Positions 1 to 9,459 of a DNA stretch of 64,000 nt are shown piece after piece. Origin of the DNA: Blastocladiella emersonii ATCC 22665 (taxonomy: Eukaryota; Blastocladiomycota; Blastocladiomycetes; Blastocladiales; Blastocladiaceae); assembly GCA_025594325.1 (NCBI GenBank), contig JANHCV010000003.1, positions 1,240,001 through 1,304,000 of the forward strand. The letters run 5' to 3'. The position numbers and the translations under genes were made by a program. Each line of letters starts with the position of its first letter. Within the stretch, counting starts at the first letter, position 1. Under the pieces are notes generated by a model. It saw only the letters and a list, made by a program, of their open reading frames with translations, ran no database searches and was not told the DNA's origin.

Positions 1-122
1 CGCTTGAGGTTGTACCGGTGCCAGTCGGTGCGGTAGTGCGTGCGCTGCTGCTCGGCCGTCGCGAACGCAACGTGGCACGACAGGCACGTGAAGGCGTAGC
101 CAGCGGGGGCGGCGGCGCTCAT
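1..122 (-). CDS. REI1: REI1/ZNF622-like 60S biogenesis factor, N-terminal fragment
   Basis: This is the first 40 codons of a gene that runs off the left edge; the start codon is the CAT at 120-122. The product begins with a short Ala-rich leader, then a C2H2-type zinc finger of the pattern FTCLSC...H, followed by the block QRTHYRTDWHRYNLKR. That block is the signature of the cytoplasmic pre-60S maturation factor REI1 (yeast) / ZNF622 (animals), which recycles Arx1 and inspects the tunnel exit of the large subunit. The match to the family is by motif recognition. The gene is divergent from the LPMO-like gene at 1142, with about 1 kb between them. Nothing can be said about the rest of the protein. 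Confidence 0.8.
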   Translation of the reverse strand, partial: MSAAAPAGYAFTCLSCHVAFATAEQQRTHYRTDWHRYNLK

Positions 123-904
123 CTTGGTTTCGGGAATCGTGGTGATGGTCGTCGGGGTGTCGGGGTCCAGCTCGCGATAGAGAGGGGACCGTCAAATGTT
201 CTGCTGCGTGAGGAGCGGGTTGCAGGAGGAGGGCGCTTCTTGTACACGCTGAGCGGCTCAGTGACGCGGTTAACCTTGGTCGGCGGGCGTCAGTCAGCAA
301 CCACGGAGCGCCCACAGCGACGGCGGCGGCGCTGACTCAACCGGCACGGTGCCACCCGCGTCACGCCGCATCACCTGCCCCGTCGCCACCCCGGCGCGAT
401 CACGCGTTCGTGGCGCGACGCGTCTCGCACCTCGCCCCGCGCGGGCACCCGCACCGCACGCAACCACGCGAAATGCGCGGTGGGAACCCGCCCGCTTGCT
501 GGGGGACACGCCGCTTTCCTTGCGCAGCCCGCTTGTCCCTCGCCGCGTGGCCCTCGGCCGCCGCCAGCAGGAAGGTGGGTGGCTTTGCTCGGATCGAGGC
601 AGACAGCGCAGATAAGGTCTTTTACTAGCATGCCATGGATGTATCAAAATCGTCCCAGGATGGTTTCCTTGACCACGAGGGCGGCTCCGCAGCGTGCGGA
701 GGTGAGGAAGGGACGAGGGCGCCGCACGCAGCGAGGTCCGGCCAGCGGGACTCGCGCCCCGCTTTCTTGTTCCCCGCGTCAGCGATCAGCATGTCACGGC
801 CGCGGTCTTGGCGATCGCACGGTTCCCTCGCTCGGGCCGTGTCGTGTCACAATGGCGTGTCCTCACGCGCGCGCGTCGCGCCGTCCACGGCCGTCCGCGC
901 CGAG
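123..904. other. Intergenic region without a recognisable gene
   Basis: This is the divergent upstream space between the REI1-like gene (leftward) and the LPMO-like gene (rightward). It is very GC-rich and open in several frames, but none gives a recognisable protein. The frames are Arg/Pro/Ala-rich, as expected for composition-driven open frames. It presumably holds both promoters. Confidence 0.5.
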
Positions 905-910
905 TATAAA
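905..910 (+). promoter_or_regulatory. TATA box upstream of the LPMO-like gene
   Basis: TATAAA lies 237 bp before the ATG at 1142. Other TATA boxes in this window sit about 90-100 bp before their ATG, so either the leader here is long or an untranslated intron is present. The distance lowers confidence. Confidence 0.4.
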
Positions 911-1141
911 GCTCTCGCCGCGCCCTCATCCTCCTCCCGCTTCTCTTCCCCCATCAAGACCTCGCACGGCGAAGAGCTATACACGCGCTACATACACACA
1001 CCGACGACTAGCTGGGCTGGCCCGCGTCGTTCTCCTGCACTAGACCACACTCTGCACACGCACCAACTTGCTCGCATTGCGCTCGCGCGTCGCCCCGCAC
1101 CTCGCACATCCACCACCACCTACACCACCACCATCCTCACC

Positions 1142-2029
1142 ATGCTGTCCTCGACCCGCTCGTCCAAGGCTGCCGCGCTGGTCGCGGCCGCCCTCGTCGC
1201 CATGGTCGCGCTCGCGCCCATCGCGGCCGACGCACACTTCACGCTCAACAGCCCCGGCCCGTCGCGCGAGTCGCTCCAGTACCCGGGCAGCAACGAGTAC
1301 GTTTATTTTCTCCCCTCGCGCGCTCGCCGACCTCGACGACCAGATCACTAACACTCCGCGACCCCCACCAGGCGCTTCTTCCCGTACGCCGGCGGTAACA
1401 CGCTGCGCTCGATCCCGGACTGCCTTTCGATGCGCGCGAACCCGAACCCGCCGACGGTGACGGCCGGCACGGCGCAGGTCGTCGGGTTCGAGATCGGCAA
1501 CGGCGCGCACCACGTCGGGCCGTGCACGGCCGAGCTCATCGACCCGGCCACGGGCGCGTCCACGCCGCTCGGGTCCGAGGCCAACTGCGTGTCGCTGCGC
1601 CAGGCCATGACGGTCCAGCTCCCGCCCACCACCACGTGCGTCGACTGCGTCATCAAGGTCAGCGTCAAGGCCACGCACCTCAGCGAGGCGAACCCCGAGT
1701 TCTACTCGAGCTGCCTTGACGTCAAGGTCACGGGCGGCGCCGGCGCGGCTCCGGCCGCCCCGTCGCGCAACGTCCTCGACACGCCCGCGCCCGTCCCCGA
1801 GAACCCCGTGCCCGCGCCATCTGCCCCGGTCCCCGAGAACCCCGCCCCCACACCGCCAGCCCCAGTCCCCGCGGTCCCGACCCCCGACGTTCCTGCGCCC
1901 GCCGATGCCGCGTCCACGACGACGGCACCGCTGCCCGCGTCCGTCCGTGGCGGCCGCAAGAACCCCGTCGGCAAGTGGCGCAACCGCCACGCGCGTCGCC
2001 GGACCACGCGCAACGGCGGCGAGAACTGA
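1142..2029 (+). CDS. Secreted LPMO-like (chitin-binding type-4 / X325-like) protein
   Basis: Two exons, 1142-1296 and 1372-2029, flank a 75-nt intron (donor GTACGT, CTAAC branch site, CAG acceptor), giving about 270 residues. The N-terminus is a clear signal peptide: a basic start, an Ala/Val-rich core and ADA before the cut. The predicted mature protein begins with His (HFTLN), the hallmark copper-brace position of lytic polysaccharide monooxygenases and related copper proteins. The folded part has paired cysteines, a GAHHVGPC segment with a second possible copper-ligand His, and the ending EFYSSCLDVKV, resembling secreted fungal chitin-binding type-4-like proteins. After about residue 175 comes a linker of PVPENP-type repeats and a strongly basic C-terminus (RRTTRN). 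Catalytic activity is inference; a copper-binding non-enzymatic protein of the X325/BIM1 kind is equally possible. Confidence 0.6.
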
Positions 2030-2187
2030 GTCGTCGATCCACCCTTCCTCATTGCACTCGATCCCAACGCACTTGTATTCATCCATCACCCTCACTCGCT
2101 CGCTCCCCCTCAACCCTCAATGCATACCACCTGATTGCGTCAAGGACACTGTTTATTTGTCGTCGTCGCGCGAGCCGATCAATCGCA

Positions 2188-4895
2188 TCAGCGGCGGCTC
2201 GGGAGGTACGACATGTTGTCGGCGCCCGAGTGCGACGCGAGGTTGCCCGTGCGGCGGACCGCCGTCACGCCGCCGCTCTTCGCTACCCCGCCGGCGCCGC
2301 CGTTGGCCTTAGCGCGCTCCTTGGCGGCGGCCGCGGCGTCGTCCTCGAGCACGTCGGTGAGCGACGTGTTCTTGAGCGTGATGAGGAGGTCGCGCTGCTC
2401 GGCGGGCGTCGTGTACTTGAGCCCCGGGTGGGTTTCGATGCCCGCGAGCTTGGTGATCACCTTGAACGCGTACCCCTGGTCGACGAGGAACTGCTGGCGC
2501 CGGTTCGAGTAGTGCATCTCCTCCGTGTCCTTGGACACGAGCGAGTAGAAGAAGGCGTTGAACCCCTCGTCGTTGCGCCGCTTGGCGCGCAGGATGCGGC
2601 CCAGGCGCTGCGCTTCCTGGCGGCGCGAGCCGTAGTGCGACGAGATCTGGATCAGGCACGTCGCCTCGGGCAGGTCGATCGACGTGTCGCCGACCTTGCT
2701 GAGGAAGATGGTGCTGTGCCGCGGGTCGTTCTGGAACGCCTGCAGGACCTCTACAAGTACGAGTCGAACGGGGTCAGTCGAGTGCCGCCGACACGCAGCA
2801 GCGGAGCAAGGAGAAACACGTACGCTCGCGCTCGAGTTGGCCCGTCTTACCGTAAATGTACGGCTTCCCCATGGCGACGGCGTAGGAGCGCAGCGCGTAC
2901 ACGTTGTCGGAGAAGACAATGATCTTGTCCCCTCGGCGCTCGTGGAAGTCGATGAGGAACTGGCACGCCTGGAACTTGTTGGGGTTCATGGCGTACAGGA
3001 CCTGCTTGCGGCGCGGCTCCGTGACCATGTACTCGAGGAAGAACTCGGGCGTCATGTCGCACCACACCTCGGCGCACTGCACGCGCGCAATGTGGCCCTG
3101 CGCCGACAGGTCCATCCAGTTGGCCTCGTACAGCTTGGGCCCGATCAGGTAGTTGAGGTCCTCGATCAGCCCGTCCTCGCGCACCAGCGTCGCCGTGAGC
3201 CCGAGCTTGGTGTGCGACTTGACGTCGCTCACCACGCGGCGGAACATCTTGGCCGGCGTGACGTGCACCTCGTCGAGCAGCAGGAACCCCCACTCGGTGC
3301 GCCGGATCCGGTCCATCATCACCTCCGACTGCTTGGACAGCTTCTTGGAGTGCCCGACCATGTTGTACGTCGAGATCAGGATCCCCGGCGTGTCCTCGCC
3401 GTTGGGCGTGCTCCACTACACGCGCGTACGAACGAGTGAGTCCACAACACCGTCCCAGAAGCGCAGCAGCGCAGCAGCGTACCCATTTCTTGTCGGCCGA
3501 GGTGAACACGGCGATCGGCGGCTCGCCCTGGCCCTTGTTGAGCTCGGACCACATGAGGAACTGGCGCTTCCACTGGTTGACCGACACGGCGGACGTGCAC
3601 AGGACGAGTGTGCTCTTGCGCATGGTGGCAGCGGCCGTGATCCCGACGAGCGTCTTGCCGGCGCCGCACGGCAGCACGATGATCCCGCTGCGCGCGCGCC
3701 CGTTGCCGAACATCTTGGACAGCGCCTTCTCCTGGTACGGGCGGATCTGCGTGGTCGGCTTGAGGCTGATGTCGAGGTTGGGGGTCTTGGAGTCGTTGCG
3801 GAAGTCGTACTCCTCGAGGATCGGGTACCCGATGCCGACGCACCGCTCCTTGACGTTCTCGATGCTCTTCTCGTAGATCTCGAACGAGTGGATCGTCACG
3901 TCGTCGGTCACGTCCGCCTCCTCCTCGCGCTGCATCAGCATGTCGATGAGCCCCGAGTCCTCGGCGCGCGCCGCCGCCGTCGCCGCGTCATCGTCCTCGT
4001 TACCCGCCTCGCCCATGACCTGGTCGCCGTCACCGTCGGTCGCCCCGCGCGCAGCATCGGCGAGCGCCTTGGCCGACGCGGCGGCCGCTGCAGCGGCGGC
4101 AGCTTGCGCGGCAGCCTTGGCCTTGGCCTCGGCGGCCTTGGCGTCGGCGGCCGACGGCGGGATGCGCGCGGCGGCAATGACGGGTTCCTTGAGCAGGCGC
4201 TGCAGCGTGGCAATGTCCTCGGACTCGATGAAGTAGCGGTTCTGCTTGAGCACGAGCTTGACGCGGCCGAACGAGGCCGTCTGGCGGCGAATGTCCTCGA
4301 CCAGCCGCGGCGGGATCTCGGTCTTGGAGAAGCGGTCGAGCACGCTGATGATGTTGTCGACCTCGAGGCCGACCGAGATGGCCGCGTACAGCGAGCTCGA
4401 CGTGAGCTTGTACTCGTGGATAAAGGTCGGGCTAGTTTGTGGCGGCGCGTGAGTCAGCCCTCAGCAACGTCCCACACTGCACCAACCGCTCAGCGGCACG
4501 CACCGACTGATGGGCTCGGCAATCGTGGTGAGAAAGTCCTGCGCCTGCTCGGCAATGGGCGACGAGGCCTCGAGGATGATGGTGTTGGTCATGGGGTTGA
4601 TCCACAGCGGGCGCGAGGCGTGGTCCTTCTTGAGCGTCAGGTCCGTGAAGTCCTGCACGCCGCCCTCCTCGCCGTCGCCGCCTCCCCGCGCGCCGATCAT
4701 GTCGCCGTCGGCGCCCGCGCCGCCGCGGCCCGCAGTCCGCTTGCGCGACTTGCCCGTGGGCTTGCCGCCGAGCTCGTCGTCCGAGTGCAGCTCGAGGCCG
4801 AACTCGTCCTCGAAGTCATCGTCGGGATCGAAGCTGTAGTCGCCGTCGCCGTAGCCGGCGGGCTCCTCGAGACGCGCGCGCTTCGAGGCACTCAT
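2188..4895 (-). CDS. SSL2: TFIIH helicase/translocase XPB (Ssl2/Rad25)
   Basis: Four exons (4895-4504, 4431-3483, 3415-2824, 2750-2188) join in frame into about 831 residues, close to yeast Ssl2 and a little longer than human XPB. The introns are 72, 67 and 73 nt, and each has a GTRCG-type donor and TAG acceptor. Seen in order: an acidic N-terminus with a basic patch; the XPB damage-recognition region ([16 protein letters not shown]); an Ala-rich acidic insert near residues 210-290; Walker A in CGAGKT (about 387-391); the DEVH box (about 495); the RED motif (VRED, about 525); and QRLGRILR of motif VI (about 691-698). The protein is the ATP-driven DNA translocase of TFIIH, acting in promoter opening and nucleotide-excision repair. 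All catalytic motifs look intact. The long Ala-rich insert is the only oddity. Confidence 0.95.
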
Positions 4896-6135
4896 TGCAT
4901 CAACTGGCGGCGTGAACGACGGGGTTCACGGGTGCATCCGCTTCGTGGTGGAGGGAGAGCGAGAGCGCGACGCGGCCCGTGATGGTGACTTCGCTGCGCG
5001 GCGCCGTGCCGCGACTGAATCGAGTCAGCGCCTCCCTCTCCCTCTCATACCTTCACAGCGCCGCTCCCATGCACTCAAACTCCATGCAACGTGAACAGTG
5101 ACATCCATGTAACCGATCACCTTGCTATTTTGGATGGAAGCCGCCGTAGGTCGAGCGTGAGCGATCCCGCGGACTCGGCCGACCACTTTACGCGGCCGTC
5201 ACCGGCACATCCCGATGCGCGCTGTTTCGTTGGGAAATGCGGCACGGTCGCGATCCAGCGGCGCGAACGCGAGCGCCTGGCTGGAACTGCGCGGTCGCAT
5301 TGGGTCGACTTGGTCTCGGTCAGAAAGCTCAAGCGGTGCTTTCTGCCATAGTGATGTAACCTCAGTGAAGCGTTTACGATCCCCGTCGTCGACAAATCTG
5401 TGCTCTTGATTGACTGTGGCGCGCTTGAATCGGCGCTGCGCGACGCTGCGGCCGCGGGCGTTCTGCCGTTCTTGGGAGTCGCTCGGCGGACTCCAACGTG
5501 ACGGCATTTACAACCGACGCGTTGGTCCCATCGCTGCACCGCTCTCGCACAAATGGACTTGATCAACGATGACACTCAGAAAGGGGAAACAATCGATCTT
5601 TACATTCGTAACTATAAGAGTCCAGCCTGGGGGCAAAAAAGCGGACTTTCGGGAACTTTGGAGATGATTCGCGCGACGCAATCAGTCAGTTGGCGGCTCC
5701 CTCGGATGAGATATCTTTTGAGGACACGGGCAACGTGGCTGAAGTGGATGTCGAGCCACCCTTGCATCGCCGAAACGGCTCCCAGCTTGAGGGGTCTGGC
5801 GCCGTGCCTAACGTCAGGTCCGACGCGAGGGCCGCGACGCGAGGGCTGACGCCAGGTTCGGGCAGGACGGACGTGGCGGTTGGACGTCGGACCTGATGCC
5901 AGGCCTGACGCCGCGGTCGACGCGAGGTTTGACGCGAGGGTCGGGTTCGGTTCGCGGCGCGCTCCCGGATAGCCCACGTGCTCCCCCTAATAGGTATTTC
6001 GATTGGTTTAACAGAATAATATCGATGGATTCCTCATGGTATATGCCGCGACCCTCGACGCGCGCCCAGCCCTCGACCCGCGGCCACCGCCGTGCCCATC
6101 CAGCGCTCGCGGACCGAGCTCTTTCGCGGCCACCG
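4896..6135. other. Intergenic region without a recognisable gene
   Basis: This lies between the XPB start and the decayed gene ending at 6136. Open frames exist on both strands (for example 5117-5575 on the minus strand), but their products are Arg/Ser-rich and match nothing recognised. It contains a degenerate tandem patch (5820-5960) and a small AT-rich island around 5990-6045. Confidence 0.45.
5820..5960. repeat. Degenerate short tandem repeat (GACGCGAGG/GACGCCAGG units)
   Basis: Units of the form TGACGCGAGGG, TGACGCCAGG and TGATGCCAGG recur about six times with irregular spacing. The pattern looks like an old minisatellite. No coding role is apparent. Confidence 0.45.
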
Positions 6136-6784
6136 TCACCGCCACTCCTTGATGCGCGGGAACGAGTGCTTGAGCTCGGTCTCGATGCCGCCGACCCGTG
6201 GCCGCCCGCCCACCTTCGACGTGGCAGTCGATCTTGATCGGGTCGAGCGCACGCGCTTGATGGCCGCGCGGTCGCCGGCGCCCTTGATCTCCTTGAGCGA
6301 CTTGATCTCAAACTTGCCGTCGGCGATGGCCACGGTCGCCGGCCGTCGCAGCGAGTCGAGCCTGGACTTCCGCGCCACCGACTGTCGTTGCCCTGGTACG
6401 GAGGGGCGCGGGGTCAGCGAGGCGGAGCGAAGTGGTAGTTGTGCACAAGAGGCGTACCGCGTGGTCATGATGGCCGAGTAAGACTTGTCCGTACACTGCA
6501 GCGAGTCGAGGAACTTGGTCTTTAGAGCTCGGCGTCAGCGACTGGCAGCAGCTTGATCTACAGCGGGGCGTGCGTGTGGGCCAGCGAGAAGCTCGAGGCG
6601 CGCGTCCATGACCGTGGATCAGGTCGAAAACGCACCGTGACCGACCTTGCCCTGGATCTCGCTGTACTCGACCTCAAACGCATTGGCGGGTGCGAGGTTC
6701 AGCACGTCAGAGTCGATGGCCATGGTCGGTGCCGTCGTTGACGTTGTTCGAGGTCTTGATGGCCGTCGTGGAATTCAGCTCATT
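6136..6784 (-). pseudogene. Frameshifted remnant of an unrecognised protein gene
   Basis: Read on the minus strand from about 6784, protein-like stretches follow one another in changing frames: ELNSTTAIKTSNNVNDGT, then MAIDSDVLNLAPANAFEVEY continuing to GKVGHGAF, then KFLDSLQCTDKSYSAIMTTR, then AIADGKFEIKSLKEIKGAG, then GIETELKHSFPRIKEWR and a stop at 6136. These stretches have normal amino-acid diversity, unlike the Arg/Pro-rich shadow frames nearby. At least the first junction needs a 1-nt shift rather than an intron, so the gene looks broken. A few junctions could instead be short introns (GTACGC near 6458). The family was not recognised. It lies immediately downstream of, and on the same strand as, the AidB-like gene. 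Confidence 0.4.
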
Positions 6785-6833
6785 ACATTCAGCACCATCT
6801 ATTTGGACGTTCCGCAACGGAACATCGCGACAC

Positions 6834-8691
6834 TCAGAGCTTGTGCTGGAGCACGCGCGTGTCGAGCGGGTGAGCGTCGAGCCAGGCGGCCGAGTCCATG
6901 CCGGCGCGGTGCAACAGCGCGGCGACCGTGACGTGCGCGACGTTGAAGGCGAGCGCGCGCGCGTTCATCTCAACGACGGACTGCGGCATGGCGAGCAGGG
7001 CCTTGGCGTACGCCGCGAGGTCGGCCACGGTCTTCTCAATGACTGGGTTCCCCGCGGCGAACGCGCGGAGCGTGCGCAGCGTCGTCGCCCAGCACTCGGG
7101 CGAGCGCGCAAACACGCGCAGCAGGTCGAGCGACAGCACGTTGGTCGTGCCCTCCCAGATGGCGAGCACCTGCGCGTCGCGCAGCAGCCGCGGCACGCCC
7201 GTCTCCTCAATGTACCCGTTGCCGCCGATCAGCTCGATGCCCTCGGACACGACCGCGACGGCGCGCTTACCCGTGAACAGCTTGAGGATCGGCGTCAGGA
7301 ACCGCAGCACCTGCGCCGCCTCGCCCGACGTGAGCCCGTCAAACTCGTTGGCTGCGGCGGTGGCGCCCGACTCGGGGTACTCGGCGCGGCCCTGCAGCGA
7401 CGCCACGTAGAAGGCGAACAGCACGTTGCCGCGCGTCTCGACCTCGACCTGCCGAAGCGTCGTGAAGTGCAGCGGCTGGTCCTTGAGCAGTTTCTGTAGG
7501 TAGCACGGCTCGAGTTAGTCTGTGGTTAGTACAGCGAATTCGAGGTGAGAAGAACGTACACCAAACACCTGGCGCTTGCCCGCATAGTCGTGCGCGATGG
7601 CGAGCACGCGTCGCATCGACGAGACCGCGCACACCGAGTTGTACACGCGCGTGACGTTGATCATGCGCGCAATCTCGGGCACGCCGCGGCCGCGCTCGCC
7701 CACGAGGTGCCCGATGCACCCGTCGAGCCGCAGCTCGGCCGTCGGCAGCGCCTTGGTCCCGAGCTTGTTCTTGAGCCGCACAATCTCGATGCCGTTGAGC
7801 TCGCCCGACCCCTCGGGTCGCAGCTCGACAAAGAAGAGCGACAGGGTCGGGTCGTCGTCGACGCGGGCCAGCGCCATGGTCATGTCGCACTCGGTCGCCG
7901 ACGAGAACCACTTGAACCCGCGCAGGGCGTACACGCGCCGGTCCGCGTCGAGCGCCACGGCCTGCGTCTCAGTGCGCGACACGTCGCTCCCGCCCGGCCG
8001 CTCCGTCATCCACTGCCCGCTCGTCCACAGCGCGGCCGGGTCGCGCGTCGTGAGGTTGGCGTACGCTGTGCGCATGCGGTCGGCGAGCGTACGCGGGAGC
8101 ACGCGCGTGCCCGCGTCGTGTGCGGCGAGGGTGGCACGGATCAGCGTCGCGGCGCCGTCGGTCATGGCGAGCGGGCACGAGTAGATGGCCGACGACGGGT
8201 TGAAGAGGTACAGCTTGGCCATCTGGCGCACGCGCTGCGTCCACTGCGGCGTTTGTGCCGGAGCGCGCTCGTACGCTGTGGCGACGATGCCCTCGGTCGC
8301 CGAAACACGGTGCAGCTCCTTCCACCCCTGCGACGTGTGGATGCGGTCGACGCGCTTGCCCCACGCATCGTACTGCTCGAGGCGCGGGTGCTACGTTGCG
8401 GGGAGAGTGTGAGAGCGGTGTGGTATGTTGAAGGCGACCGTCACGCACGTTGGACTCGGCGTCGTTGCCAAGCTGGGTGATATCGCCGTCCGAGGCGACA
8501 CGGGCGCCGAGCGCCGTCAGGTCGTCGGTCCAGTGCTCGAGGACGCCGGCGGGGAGGAGCGCGGCGAGGCACTCGCGCAGGATCGCGTCCTCGGCGAACT
8601 GGTTGCCGAACCGCGGCGGATCCTGCAGGAAATCGACGAACGGCGGGCGCGTCGCGAATGCCGTCTTGGCAGCGTCCTTGTAAGCATTCAT
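6834..8691 (-). CDS. AidB-type acyl-CoA dehydrogenase family protein
   Basis: Three exons (8691-8449, 8390-7560, 7493-6834) join in phase 0 into about 577 residues; introns are 58 and 66 nt. The order of motifs is that of the AidB branch of acyl-CoA dehydrogenases: HPRLEQYDAWGKRVD near residue 82; the flavin-binding segment MTERPGGSDVSRTE; FKWFSSATECDM; RLKNKLGTKALPTAELRLDG; GRGVPEIARMINVTRVYN; and near the end GGNGYIEETGVPRLLRDAQV with WEGTTNVLSLDLLR. Family members are FAD-dependent; bacterial AidB binds DNA, while fungal and animal relatives are thought to oxidise acyl-CoAs. The chain ends QHKL, a non-canonical variant of the peroxisomal C-terminal signal. An in-frame ATG 21 codons upstream (8754) would add a basic leader; 8691 was chosen because family similarity starts soon after. 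The substrate is unknown. Confidence 0.88.
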
Positions 8692-9459
8692 GGTTTTCGT
8701 GGGAGTGAGAGAGCGAGGGTTCGGCGAGCGATCTCTGCTGGTGAAAGGTCGCACGCGTCGGCCGGCTGACCGCGTGGCCCACTTCGCCCGCTCCGACTCG
8801 CCGGGACGACGCGTCGCTTACATCACATCACGCCGACCATCACCGCCGACGCCGTGGTAAATTGTCGCAAGCACACTTCATTCTGCACCCTGACACGGCG
8901 GGAGTCGGGGCAATCGACGGACCCACTCGCTGCCGACCAATTTCGCGCTGCGGACGGACGCGGTGCGCCACCGTCTGCGAACAGTTCATGACTCGCCCTG
9001 CGTGCAAGCTGTGGTCGCGAGCTTGCCCGCGCTCCAGCCACGACTCGTCGTTTGGCCACCAGCTTGGACGCGATGCTGCGGGGCGGCTTGAACATGAACG
9101 CTTGCTTGCTTTCGATGCCGCTGCACGATCCTAGGCTGCGCCACCCCACAGCAACGCTTGCAACGCTGCTGCTGCGGTCGCGTTCAGCACGCGTGCAGCG
9201 AACTCTTCGAGAGTCCAGGGACTACAAAACCCGGCCGCGTCCCCTCTCCCATCAAGTCGAACTCATCAACCCAGCCTCCAGCACCAGCAGTCGCTCGCAC
9301 CGGTCGCCCTCCCACCCTGTACACATCCCCCTCGAGAGCGTGGACCGCCCTCTCCCCTGTACCATACACTTCTACAAGACCGCGCGTGCACTGCTGCTGC
9401 TGCCACGCTAGACACCTCCGCCCTTATCCCTACCCCTACACCACACTACAACTACAAAA
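8692..9459. other. Divergent intergenic region, no gene seen
   Basis: This is the upstream space between the leftward AidB-like gene and the rightward vWD gene. Short open frames are Arg/Ser-rich and unconvincing. It presumably holds both promoters. No clear TATA box was found close to 9460; ACTACAAAAC near 9221 is weak. Confidence 0.4.

Noticed and set aside
294-1043. Overlapping open frames between REI1 and the LPMO-like gene
   Set aside because: All are Arg/Pro/Ala-rich with no recognisable motif or consistent codon bias; they are judged chance frames in GC-rich DNA.
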